Shown here piece by piece: positions 7,976-15,625 of a stretch of 64,000 nt of DNA. The translations under genes were made by a program, and so were the position numbers. Under the pieces are notes generated by a model. That model saw only the letters and a program-made list of their open reading frames with translations, made no database searches and was not told the origin of the DNA. How positions within the stretch are numbered: the first letter of the stretch is position 1; each line of letters opens with the position of its first letter. The DNA is from Ardenticatenaceae bacterium (GTDB lineage Bacteria; Chloroflexota; Anaerolineae; Promineifilales; Promineifilaceae): positions 620,001-684,000 of the forward strand of contig JACKBX010000002.1 of the NCBI GenBank assembly GCA_020634375.1. The letters run 5' to 3'.

Positions 7976-9415
7976 ATGAACCAAACGCAGTTACTCGACC
8001 TGCTTCTGAGCTATTTTAATGACAAAGACTTACGCGAATTAAGTTTTCGCCTCGAAATTCCGTATGAAGATTTGAGCGGCGACAACCGCCGAGAAAAGGC
8101 TATCTCATTGCTGGAGATGTGCCGCACACACGGCCGTATGCCCGACCTATTCACAGAAATGGGCAGTATGCGCCCACACCTGCCCATCGGGGACGAGGCG
8201 GATCGCCTGCGCTGGATTGACGACCTGACCGCCGGAATGGGACAGGTCAACCAACCCCAAATCACCTCGCAAACGAACAAACTTAAGGGCATTATTCCGC
8301 CGACGCAGCGCACGCCCACGCCTAAACCACGCCCCGCCGGAGCCAATCCCTACTATGCCGGACGCATGGTCACAGACAAAACCCTATTCTTTGGCCGCGA
8401 AGAAGAACGGCTGCGGCTGCGCACACGGCTGCAAAATGGCGGCAGCAGCGCCATCGTCGGGCTGCGCCGCATTGGCAAGTCCTCCCTGCTCTACTATCTC
8501 AGCCATCATGAACCGTTTGACGCAAAGTGGCAGCTTGTATTTGCTTACCTGGATTTGCAAGATGCCCGCTATCACACGCTGCCCGGCCTGCTGAATGCGG
8601 CGCTGGCTCATTGGTACAGTGCATTGGGCAGCGCTGCACCACAAGTCAAGACGCTCGCCGCTTTTAACCAGGCGGTGCAAACGCTCAACGAGAACGGCCT
8701 GCGGCTGGCGCTCTGTCTGGATGAGTTTGAGCAGCTTACCAAACGCCCCGCCGAATTCAGCGATGATGTATTTGAAAGCTGGCGTGCCTTGGGGAATGCA
8801 GGGTATCTTGCCTTTCTCACGGCTTCGCATCAACCTCTGGCCGATTTGATTAAACAGGGCGGGTTGACGTCTAATTTCGACAATATTTTCACGCAGATAG
8901 ACCTGGGGCTGCTGGATGAAACGAGTGCGCTGGCGCTTGTTCGTGAACCGGCGCAGCAGCAGGGGGTGGTTTTGCCGGATACGGCCGTTAACGATGTACT
9001 TCGTCTCGGTGGCACACATCCCTTTTATTTGCAAATGGCTTCCCATCACCTCTTCAACAATTTGCAAATGGGCCGGTATCGGGCAGCACAGGTGCGGCAA
9101 GATTTCTTGAATGAAGCAGAGCCGTATTGGCGGCGGTTGTGGGATGAACTGCTGCCGATGCAGCAAACCTTGCTAACGGAGGCCATCCAGCCCAACCCGC
9201 CGCTGGTGATTGAGCGACAGTACCGCCGCCTGGCACGCAGCGGCGTGCTGCGCGAAAGTGCCGGAGCTTACCAACCTTTTAGCGAAACCTTTGGGTCGTG
9301 GCTGGATGAGGAACTCAAGGTTGCGAAAGCGTTGAACCAGCAGCCTGACGCCGTTGCTGTCCAATCCACCTGGAAGGACAAACTACGCAATCTTTTGGGA
9401 AGAGAGGATCGGTAA
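7976..9415 (+). CDS. STAND-like ATPase with N-terminal death-like/effector-associated domain
   Basis: Residues 1-70 form a small helical domain (FNDKDLRELSFRLEIPYEDL, then RMPDLFTEMGSMRP). It resembles the effector-associated/death-like domains of bacterial conflict proteins. A Pro-rich linker leads to a P-loop ATPase (about 135-400): FFGREEERLRLR, Walker A GLRRIGKSS, Walker B LALCLDEFEQL. A winged-helix-like C-terminus follows. This is the layout of small STAND or AAA-like switches that recruit a separate effector through the N-terminal domain. No effector is fused and none is obvious next door. The gene stands alone, with a 144-bp palindrome just upstream and a 21-bp array just downstream. 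The ribosome site is weak (AAAGGCAG). Role in defence or cell death is inferred. Confidence 0.72.
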   Translation: MNQTQLLDLLLSYFNDKDLRELSFRLEIPYEDLSGDNRREKAISLLEMCRTHGRMPDLFTEMGSMRPHLPIGDEADRLRWIDDLTAGMGQVNQPQITSQTNKLKGIIPPTQRTPTPKPRPAGANPYYAGRMVTDKTLFFGREEERLRLRTRLQNGGSSAIVGLRRIGKSSLLYYLSHHEPFDAKWQLVFAYLDLQDARYHTLPGLLNAALAHWYSALGSAAPQVKTLAAFNQAVQTLNENGLRLALCLDEFEQLTKRPAEFSDDVFESWRALGNAGYLAFLTASHQPLADLIKQGGLTSNFDNIFTQIDLGLLDETSALALVREPAQQQGVVLPDTAVNDVLRLGGTHPFYLQMASHHLFNNLQMGRYRAAQVRQDFLNEAEPYWRRLWDELLPMQQTLLTEAIQPNPPLVIERQYRRLARSGVLRESAGAYQPFSETFGSWLDEELKVAKALNQQPDAVAVQSTWKDKLRNLLGREDR

Positions 9416-9443
9416 GCGGTTATCGGTTGCGGATGATTGGCAA

Positions 9444-9628
9444 GGTTGCCTGGCCTTATGGCGAGGTTGCCAGGACTTCTGGCATGGTTGCCAAAACCTT
9501 TGGCGAGGTTGCCAGGGCTTCCAGCCAGGTTGCCAGAGCTTCTAGCCAGGTTGCCAGGGGTTATGGCGAGGTTGCCAGGGGTTCTAGCCAGGTTGCTAAG
9601 ACTTCTGGCAAGGTTGCCCGGCTTTGAG
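9444..9628. repeat. 21-bp tandem array, hairpin-bearing units
   Basis: Units of 21 bases start with GGTTGCC at 9444, 9465, 9486, 9507, 9528, 9549, 9570, 9591 and 9612. Many contain inverted halves such as GCCAGgacttCTGGC and GCCAAaaccTTTGGC. The array fills the space between the stop of the ATPase gene and the convergent M23 gene. Reading frames across it (7-residue repeats) are judged non-coding. Confidence 0.9.
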
Positions 9629-9648
9629 AACGGGTCTTGGCTTGCCGA

Positions 9649-10917
9649 TTACGGCTCGCACGGCCGTCCCCATCCCTCCGCAATCCAGCAAGCCAAATTC
9701 TGTTCCGTCCACGCTTGGGCATTGACCCAGGTGCCATTCACCAGCAAATCCCAATGCAAATGGTTGCCAGTGGAAAAGCCCGTACTGCCCACTTCGCCCA
9801 CAATCTGCCCTGTCTGCACCACATCGCCCACATTGACGAGGACGCTGCTCATGTGGTAAACGCCGGTATACACGCCCAGGCCATGATCAATAATCACCGT
9901 GCCGCCGCGCACATACAGCGTTTCGGCAACGACAACGGTTCCGCTGGCACTGGCAAGCACGGGCGTGCCCCCATAGGCAGCAAAGTCCACCCCTTCATGC
10001 GAACGATTGTAAGGCCCGCCATTGTAAGATCGGCGGGCGCCATAATTGGAACTGATGAACAAATAGCTGTCTAATGGCTCGCGGAACGGAGCGTTCCACT
10101 GAACGTCAGGGGTTGCCATGTTCCAGATTTCAAAAAGGCGGGCGCGTTCTTTGTCAATGTCCTCTTGCGTGATTTGCGCGGCCGTGCCGGTGAGGGTGAT
10201 TTGCTCAAAGTCCCACTGGTCATCTATAAATTGCCAGGGCTGGCTCCAACCGGGTGCGTTGGCGGGCTGGATGCTTAATTCGGGCTGCCCTGAACCGTAG
10301 AAGTTGTATGTGCCGCCGAGGGCAACTTGAGTACGGTCGTTGCCAAAACTGTTAAACGCCTGCAAATTCAGCTTGACAGTGGTCGTCAATGGCTGCGCCG
10401 TCACGCCACGCAGGGCTAACGCCTGCCCCGGTCGTGCAGGGATGGCAGACAATTGCAAGTCGCTAAAACCGACCGGCAAATCGCGTGGCGCATCCGTACC
10501 GGGCAGGAAAAGAGGTTGGTAGTTCAAGGGTAAGTAAGGGTGGGTCAGCCCATTTTGTAAGGCAATGGCCCAGGGGGTGGTGTGATGGGTAACGGCCGTT
10601 GCCAGCAGTCCCCCCGCCTCAGAACGCAGCATCACCCCGGCCCGATTAATCCCCCTATCCGGCAGCAGCAAAACCGAGCCAATGACCGGCTGACGCACCT
10701 GGTTTATCGTGCGGTACGGGGCCAGGTCTTCCGCACTCAGGCCATAACGCCAGGTCAATGAATCCCAGGTATCGCCCGGCAGTACTGTATGTTGAATGGC
10801 CGGCGCACTTTGTGCGGCGCTGTCTTGCGCCATCGCCTGCCCGCTATGGCTTAACCCAACAAAGATTAGAAAAAGGAATGTGACTACTGTTTGCCGCATC
10901 TTTGTATTGTATGCCAT
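9649..10917 (-). CDS. Secreted LysM and M23-family metallopeptidase
   Basis: A signal peptide (about 1-30, ending AMAQ) is followed by a LysM module (HTVLPGDTWDSLTWRYGLS, about 44-90) that binds peptidoglycan. A beta-rich spacer follows. The M23/LytM domain has HEGVDFAAYGG (first His and Asp ligands) and HLHWDLLVNG (the HxH ligand pair) near residues 310-395. The product would be an extracellular zinc endopeptidase cutting peptide cross-links of the wall. An alternative ATG lies at 10899 (MRQTV). A TACAAT box ends six bases before that ATG, so a leaderless start is possible. Confidence 0.9.
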   Translation of the reverse strand: MAYNTKMRQTVVTFLFLIFVGLSHSGQAMAQDSAAQSAPAIQHTVLPGDTWDSLTWRYGLSAEDLAPYRTINQVRQPVIGSVLLLPDRGINRAGVMLRSEAGGLLATAVTHHTTPWAIALQNGLTHPYLPLNYQPLFLPGTDAPRDLPVGFSDLQLSAIPARPGQALALRGVTAQPLTTTVKLNLQAFNSFGNDRTQVALGGTYNFYGSGQPELSIQPANAPGWSQPWQFIDDQWDFEQITLTGTAAQITQEDIDKERARLFEIWNMATPDVQWNAPFREPLDSYLFISSNYGARRSYNGGPYNRSHEGVDFAAYGGTPVLASASGTVVVAETLYVRGGTVIIDHGLGVYTGVYHMSSVLVNVGDVVQTGQIVGEVGSTGFSTGNHLHWDLLVNGTWVNAQAWTEQNLACWIAEGWGRPCEP

Positions 10918-10951
10918 TTCCCAATCTGCTACGAAGTCAATGACGATGGCC

Positions 10952-10981
10952 TTGCCAACTGAGGCTGCATGGCGTTACAAT
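10952..10981 (+). promoter_or_regulatory. Putative promoter of PAP2 gene
   Basis: TTGCCA (10952-10957) and TACAAT (10976-10981) are spaced 18 bases apart, about 70 bases ahead of the PAP2 start and divergent from the M23 gene. Confidence 0.5.
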
Positions 10982-11054
10982 CTTTCGAGGAAGAGAGACG
11001 GCCGTTCTGCACAGGGAGCCGACACCCAGAACGGCACACAAAGGGAGAAAAACG

Positions 11055-12047
11055 ATGGAACCGCTATTTGACCTGGGTTTGCAAGCCACCCGTTGGTTGC
11101 AGGCTACCTATCCGCAGCTTGAAGGGTTCTTCCGGTTCATCAGCACCCTCGGTCTGGAAGAGTTTTACCTGGCAATTGTTCCCCTCATTTATTGGTCAAT
11201 TGATAAACGACTAGGACGCAATCTGGCGTATGTGTTCCTGTTTACCAATAGCTGGAACGTGTTGTTTAAGCACGCGTTACGCGGCCCACGCCCCTTCTGG
11301 TTTGATAGCAGCCTGGAGTTGTGGCCGGAAGATAGTTACGGGATTCCCAGTGGACATGCACAAATGGCAACGGCCGTTTACCTCTTCATTGCCGGTTGGC
11401 TGCGTAAGGGATGGGTCTGGTTTGTCGCTGTTTTGGGAGTCATCTTAATGGGCGTCAGCCGCGTTTACCTGGGAGCGCATTTCATTCATGATGTTGTGGC
11501 GGGCATACTCATTTCCCTCATCATTCTAATTGGCTACATCATCTGGCAGCAGCGGTTTGCTATGCCTTTTGGCAAACGCATTCTTGGCTACCGCCTGATG
11601 ATCGCCATCCTCGTGCCCATTGGCCTTGCGTTATTGTATGTTGTCATTCGCCTGCTCATTGGCGCACCAGATGAGAGTGTGCAGTGGGCAGCTTATATTC
11701 CTGTGGCAGAACTAGCGGGATTAGAAGGGATGGCAACGGCCGTTGGCAGCTTGCTTGGTGCGGGTATTGGCCTCACACTAGAAAACGGGCGGGTACGCTT
11801 CAAAACTCAGGGCAGCCTGTGGCAAAGATTGCTGCGTTTCTTGCTCGGCATCATTGTCACACTGGCCTTGTGGCGTGGCTTGAGCCTCATTTTCCCCGCT
11901 GACCCGCTGTGGCTGGGCATCCCCTTACGCATTTTCCGCTACGCCATCACCCTACTCTGGGTAGCGTATTATGCACCCATGCTCTTTGTGCGCCTCCGCC
12001 TTGCAGAAGCCGAACCAGCCCCCCAAATCACGATGACCCCACCGTGA
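11055..12047 (+). CDS. PAP2-family membrane phosphatase
   Basis: The 330-residue membrane protein has the three acid-phosphatase motifs: KHALRGPRPF (KxxxxxxRP, about 75), PSGH (about 98) and SRVYLGAHFIHD (SRxxxxxHxxxD, about 137-148). Several helices follow, including an extra C-terminal membrane half (residues 180-320) not needed for catalysis. PAP2 enzymes dephosphorylate phosphatidic acid or undecaprenyl pyrophosphate. Recycling of the lipid carrier would suit the polysaccharide and peptidoglycan genes elsewhere in the window, but this is inference. The start follows AAAGGGAGAAA. Confidence 0.88.
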   Translation: MEPLFDLGLQATRWLQATYPQLEGFFRFISTLGLEEFYLAIVPLIYWSIDKRLGRNLAYVFLFTNSWNVLFKHALRGPRPFWFDSSLELWPEDSYGIPSGHAQMATAVYLFIAGWLRKGWVWFVAVLGVILMGVSRVYLGAHFIHDVVAGILISLIILIGYIIWQQRFAMPFGKRILGYRLMIAILVPIGLALLYVVIRLLIGAPDESVQWAAYIPVAELAGLEGMATAVGSLLGAGIGLTLENGRVRFKTQGSLWQRLLRFLLGIIVTLALWRGLSLIFPADPLWLGIPLRIFRYAITLLWVAYYAPMLFVRLRLAEAEPAPQITMTPP

Positions 12048-12082
12048 GGATTAACGATTTACAATTGAAGAGTCACCGTTTG

Positions 12083-13861
12083 CTAATTACTGGCTCTTTC
12101 CATGCATCCTAATGCTTTCATGGCATCATGAGTGCTCATGTGAATGCGGTCTTCCCCCAACTTGTCTACAAATCCGATAGCTTGCAGCCGATCTAGCACC
12201 GGCCCTTTGATCGCGGCCAGGTGCAGTTCAACATCTGCATCCCGTAGTCCGTAAATCAGGGATTCTAATGTCTCTAAGGCGCTGGCATCAATGAAATTAA
12301 CGGCCGTTCCCACCAACACAAATTGCTTAATTTCCGGGTGATCCGCCACATGGCTGAGTACCGTGTCTTCCAAATATTTAGTATTGGCAAAATAAAGGCT
12401 CTCGTCAATACGCATGACCAATGCATGAGGGCAAGTTTGCACAGGATAACGCAGCACATTGCGGTAAATCTCACTATCCCCCAAACGCCCCACCACTGCC
12501 ACATGCGGTTTACTCGTGCGCCAAATGAACAACAAAACGGCCGCTGCCACCCCGATTAAAATACCGCTCTCAATGCCCACAATCAAGACCGCCGCAAAGG
12601 TAATCATCATCGAAGCGGCATCTGCCTTGTTATAACGCCACACATGCCGGAAGGTTTTTACATCAATCAGGCCAATTACAGCAACCATGATAATGGCTGC
12701 CAGGACTGCATTAGGCAAATAGTAAAATAACGGGGTGAGGAAAACGACGGTTAGGGTGATAAGAACGGCCGTTACCATGGAAGCCAATCCCGTATTCGCC
12801 CCCGCCGTAAAATTCACCACCGAACGGCTAAAGCCCCCCGTCACCGGATAGCCCCCCGTCAAAGCAGTGCCCACATTCGCCAGCCCCAACCCAATCAACT
12901 CCTGATTCGCGTCCACCTTTTGCCGCCGCTTGCTCGCCAACGACTTAGCCACCGAAATACTCTCCATGTACCCCACAAAGCTAATCGTCAACGCGGTTGG
13001 CAGCAGCAAACGCCACACATCGCCGTCTAACGTGGGCATTGTCAACGGCGGCAGCCCTGCCGGAACATTCCCCACAATGGCAACACCGCCAGATTCATGC
13101 CAGCCCAAGCCCCAAACCAACCCTGTCCCTAACAGCACCACGACCAATGGCGCACTCTTCGTAATCGGAACAGCCAACGCGTCAGCCACACCCCAACGTT
13201 TCAACTGCTTCCCCAAACCAGATTTGAAATAAAATAAAACGCCAATGCTGACAATCCCAATACCCAAGGTCAGGGCGTTCGCCTTTGCAGCGCTTTCCAA
13301 CGTCACAAGAACAGTCTCATAAAAATGTGCAGAGCGGGGAATACTGACGCCCAACAAATGCTTCATTTGGCTAAACCCAATGACAATCGCCGCCGCGCTG
13401 GTAAAGCCAGCCAACACCGGATGACTTAGGAAGTTCACTAAGAAGCCGATGCGCAACAGTCCCATCCCTGCCTGAATAATGCCCACCAACAAAGCCAGCG
13501 TTAGCGCAAGCTGTACATACTCGGCGCTGCCTACCGCAGCCAATGGACTCACACCAGTTGCCACCAACAGCGACACAATGGCTACCGGCCCCACTGCTAA
13601 TGCGCGGCTCGTGCCGAAAATACCATATAAAATAAGGGGTATAATGCTGGCATATAAGCCAACTTGTGGGGGCAATCCGGCTAATAGCGCATATGCCATT
13701 CCCTGTGGAACCAACATAATTGCCACAATCAGCCCTGCCAACAAATCGCCTATCAAATCCTCCCGACGATAAGCCGGCAACCACTCCAACACAGGTAAGT
13801 ATTGCTTCCATACCGGTTTTCGATGTTCTTGGCGCGTGGAATGGTCTGTAGATTGGGTCAT
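12083..13861 (-). CDS. SulP-family anion transporter with STAS domain
   Basis: The 592-residue protein has the SulP membrane core (about residues 25-430), including the conserved N-terminal segment LIVAIMLVPQGMAYALLAGL and the QELIGLGLANV signature. A C-terminal STAS domain follows (about 455-585), with NFIDASALETLESL at the regulatory Ser/Thr position (here Ser-Ala). SulP proteins carry sulfate, bicarbonate or other anions. The gene follows a single-domain rhodanese by 45 bases, so the two probably form an operon. A sulfur role is therefore attractive, though bicarbonate cannot be excluded. Confidence 0.92.
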   Translation of the reverse strand: MTQSTDHSTRQEHRKPVWKQYLPVLEWLPAYRREDLIGDLLAGLIVAIMLVPQGMAYALLAGLPPQVGLYASIIPLILYGIFGTSRALAVGPVAIVSLLVATGVSPLAAVGSAEYVQLALTLALLVGIIQAGMGLLRIGFLVNFLSHPVLAGFTSAAAIVIGFSQMKHLLGVSIPRSAHFYETVLVTLESAAKANALTLGIGIVSIGVLFYFKSGLGKQLKRWGVADALAVPITKSAPLVVVLLGTGLVWGLGWHESGGVAIVGNVPAGLPPLTMPTLDGDVWRLLLPTALTISFVGYMESISVAKSLASKRRQKVDANQELIGLGLANVGTALTGGYPVTGGFSRSVVNFTAGANTGLASMVTAVLITLTVVFLTPLFYYLPNAVLAAIIMVAVIGLIDVKTFRHVWRYNKADAASMMITFAAVLIVGIESGILIGVAAAVLLFIWRTSKPHVAVVGRLGDSEIYRNVLRYPVQTCPHALVMRIDESLYFANTKYLEDTVLSHVADHPEIKQFVLVGTAVNFIDASALETLESLIYGLRDADVELHLAAIKGPVLDRLQAIGFVDKLGEDRIHMSTHDAMKALGCMERASN

Positions 13862-13906
13862 GAGTTTAGCCAGTTAGTTTGTCAAGCAGTCAGCACATTC
13901 AACAGG

Positions 13907-14275
13907 TTATTTGTAGAGAAAATTCGCACGCTTCCAGCCAATCATTCCCCCTGACAAATTGACGACATCAAACCCGTTAGAGGCCAACATTTCACAAGCG
14001 GTGTAACTGCGAGCGCCGGAACGGCAGACACACACAATGGTTTGGTCTTTTGGCAGTTCGTCCATCCGCGCCATTAAAGAGGAGAGCGGGAATAACTGGG
14101 AACCGCCAATATGTCCATCGTATTCAAACTCGCCTGGGGTGCGTACATCAACAAGCAGCAGGGGCTTGTCAGCCTCGTCCAGCCACTGGTGTAATTCGGC
14201 GGCATTGATTTGTTTAACGGCCGTCATCCGCGACCCTTGTGACTTTTTAGAACTCGAAAAAAGTGAACGTAGCAT
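13907..14275 (-). CDS. Single-domain rhodanese-like sulfurtransferase
   Basis: The 122-residue protein has a rhodanese fold: VDVRTPGEFEYDGHIGGS, then the active-site loop VCVCRSGARS. The catalytic Cys is in the six-residue loop CRSGAR. The ATG at 14275 follows GAGGAG. There is no signal peptide, so it acts in the cytoplasm, moving sulfane sulfur between donors and thiophilic acceptors. It lies directly upstream of the SulP transporter in the same direction. The sigma/anti-sigma pair lies 170 bases further upstream. Confidence 0.88.
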   Translation of the reverse strand: MLRSLFSSSKKSQGSRMTAVKQINAAELHQWLDEADKPLLLVDVRTPGEFEYDGHIGGSQLFPLSSLMARMDELPKDQTIVCVCRSGARSYTACEMLASNGFDVVNLSGGMIGWKRANFLYK

Positions 14276-14360
14276 TGTTTCTTATCTCCTCAGTTTTCAC
14301 ACCAGGCAGCATACTGCCTGATGCAATAGGCAAAGCATTTCCATTCAGAACCTGTGAGAT

Positions 14361-14390
14361 TCTATAAATCCAAAATAAGGGAATTGTCAG
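14361..14390 (-). promoter_or_regulatory. Putative promoter of rhodanese-SulP operon
   Basis: On the minus strand CTGACA (14390-14385) and TATAGA (14366-14361) are 18 bases apart. They lie about 85 bases upstream of the rhodanese ATG and downstream of the anti-sigma stop. This would separate the operon from the sigma pair, unless read-through also occurs. Confidence 0.4.
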
Positions 14391-14446
14391 TGTGTAAAGA
14401 TGACGCCGTTCGGCAGCCAACGCCATCGGCGGGTGAAGATTTTAAT

Positions 14447-14701
14447 TCAACTTGCTTGTGGCAAGAAAAACTCTGTTAAATCCAGCTTTTTATACAGGCG
14501 TTCGCGCACCTGTTCAGGCATTTCGGGCTGTGGCATGTTCCGATACAAGTATACTGTTTTGCGCAGCGTATCAACCATAACCCGGCAGTTTTCGCAATCG
14601 CTGAGATGCTGCTCAATCTCTGCACAAACGGTTTCAGAAACTTCTCCATCCAAATAAGGGGATAACTCATCTAATAAGTGGCGGCATTCGTCATGTCCCA
14701 T
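14447..14701 (-). CDS. Anti-sigma factor with zinc-finger (zf-HC2)
   Basis: The start is the ATG at 14701, with GAGGAGG eight bases upstream; upstream codons in the same frame overlap the sigma gene and are rejected. The 84-residue product has the putative zf-HC2 motif with QHLSDCENC (HxxxCxxC) and an upstream Cys (DECRHLL). It lacks a membrane helix, so it is a soluble anti-sigma like ZAS/RsrA-type proteins. The ATG lies 14 bases after the stop of the ECF sigma gene, the usual arrangement for translationally linked pairs. Thiol oxidation or zinc loss is the common release signal in such proteins. That would fit the rhodanese/SulP neighbours. Confidence 0.85.
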   Translation of the reverse strand: MGHDECRHLLDELSPYLDGEVSETVCAEIEQHLSDCENCRVMVDTLRKTVYLYRNMPQPEMPEQVRERLYKKLDLTEFFLPQAS

Positions 14702-14714
14702 CTGATTTGCCTCC

Positions 14715-15311
14715 TCAGCCTGGTATTTGCTGCTCCACAAAATAATCGGATAAGCGTTCGCGCAACCACAAACGGCCACGATGCAGCCGCTTTTTTACAG
14801 CGTCAGCAGAAATGCCCAATGCATCGGCTGACTCTTGAGTAGATAATCCTTCCAACTCGCGCAAAATAAAGGCTACCCGAAGTTTTTCGGGAAGCTCCTG
14901 AATGGATTCTTCTAAAAACTCACGCACTTCGGAGGTTTCAAAGTCTTTCTCCGGCAAGCAGCACCAATCAAAAAGCTGTTTAGGGACGGTTAATGGGCTG
15001 TCCTGCTGTAGAGTTTCATCAATGGAGAGGGTGTAGGGAGACGGCCGTCTCAAACGCATCATCGCCGCATTATAAGCAATCCGATACAACCAGGTACTCA
15101 AGCCAGAACGTCCCTCAAACTTATCAATACTTTTATAAGCATTCAGAAACGTCTCTTGCATCACATCTTCAGCATCCGCTTCATTCTTCATCAAGCGCAA
15201 AGCCAATCTGTACACTTGGGTGCCATACAACTCAATACACAAAGCACAAGCCGCCTGGTCTCCATTGCGAATCCGTTCCAATAAATCCTCTTCGGTAATC
15301 GCGTCACTCAT
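14715..15311 (-). CDS. ECF-type RNA polymerase sigma factor
   Basis: The 198-residue protein has sigma region 2 (residues 20-90, DAEDVMQETFLNAYKSIDKF, then LSTWLYRIAYNAAMMRLRR). A linker with Cys-Cys (DWCCLPE) follows, and region 4 (about 135-190, ELPEKLRVAFILRELEGLS, then ISADAVKKRLHRGR) binds the -35. It is co-transcribed with its anti-sigma. The start follows AAGGAGAGAG. A strong hairpin lies about 60 bases upstream in its leader, which may control it. Confidence 0.93.
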   Translation of the reverse strand: MSDAITEEDLLERIRNGDQAACALCIELYGTQVYRLALRLMKNEADAEDVMQETFLNAYKSIDKFEGRSGLSTWLYRIAYNAAMMRLRRPSPYTLSIDETLQQDSPLTVPKQLFDWCCLPEKDFETSEVREFLEESIQELPEKLRVAFILRELEGLSTQESADALGISADAVKKRLHRGRLWLRERLSDYFVEQQIPG

Positions 15312-15625
15312 TGGAATTCAAGCTCTCTCCTTCGTAGAATACCTACATACCTTGCCCATTATACAAGGAAAAAGCCTACTACGCTTGGTAGCAGGCTTTT
15401 CAGGAGAGACCCTTAGAGGCCCATAAAAACCGAGTCCTTACCCCAGAGATGTTAACAGAATCAAATCGTTCATCACCTTTCACACACCCGAAGATTTTCA
15501 TCTTCTATTTATCTCGGGCCTTTAATATCCTGTCTGTTTGGATGCCTCCACCCTCAAAAAGTGACACATTTGCACAGAATGCCCAATAAATCACCCGGTA
15601 AATCTATAAAAGGACACTTGCCCAA
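15312..15625. other. Divergent intergenic region with strong hairpin
   Basis: No protein gene is seen. The region separates the minus-strand sigma gene from the plus-strand glucosidase gene. Besides the hairpin at 15370-15401 it holds a smaller inverted repeat (GAAGATtttCATCTTC, near 15491-15506). The minus strand could encode a leader RNA or small RNA of about 150-200 bases ending at the hairpin. I do not recognise a known riboswitch class. Confidence 0.4.
15370..15401 (-). terminator. Intrinsic-terminator-like hairpin in the leader of the sigma gene
   Basis: On the minus strand an AAAAGCCT/CTAC arm pairs with GTAG/AGGCTTTT (13 pairs including one G-U, five-base loop) and is followed by T residues. 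It lies about 60 bases upstream of the ECF sigma ATG with no gene before it. It is therefore either an attenuator for the sigma operon or the end of a small RNA. Confidence 0.6.

Noticed and set aside
9427..9859. Open frames across the 21-bp array after the ATPase gene
   Set aside because: Same reason: three frames are open with equal plausibility, and the frame overlaps the M23 gene in antisense.
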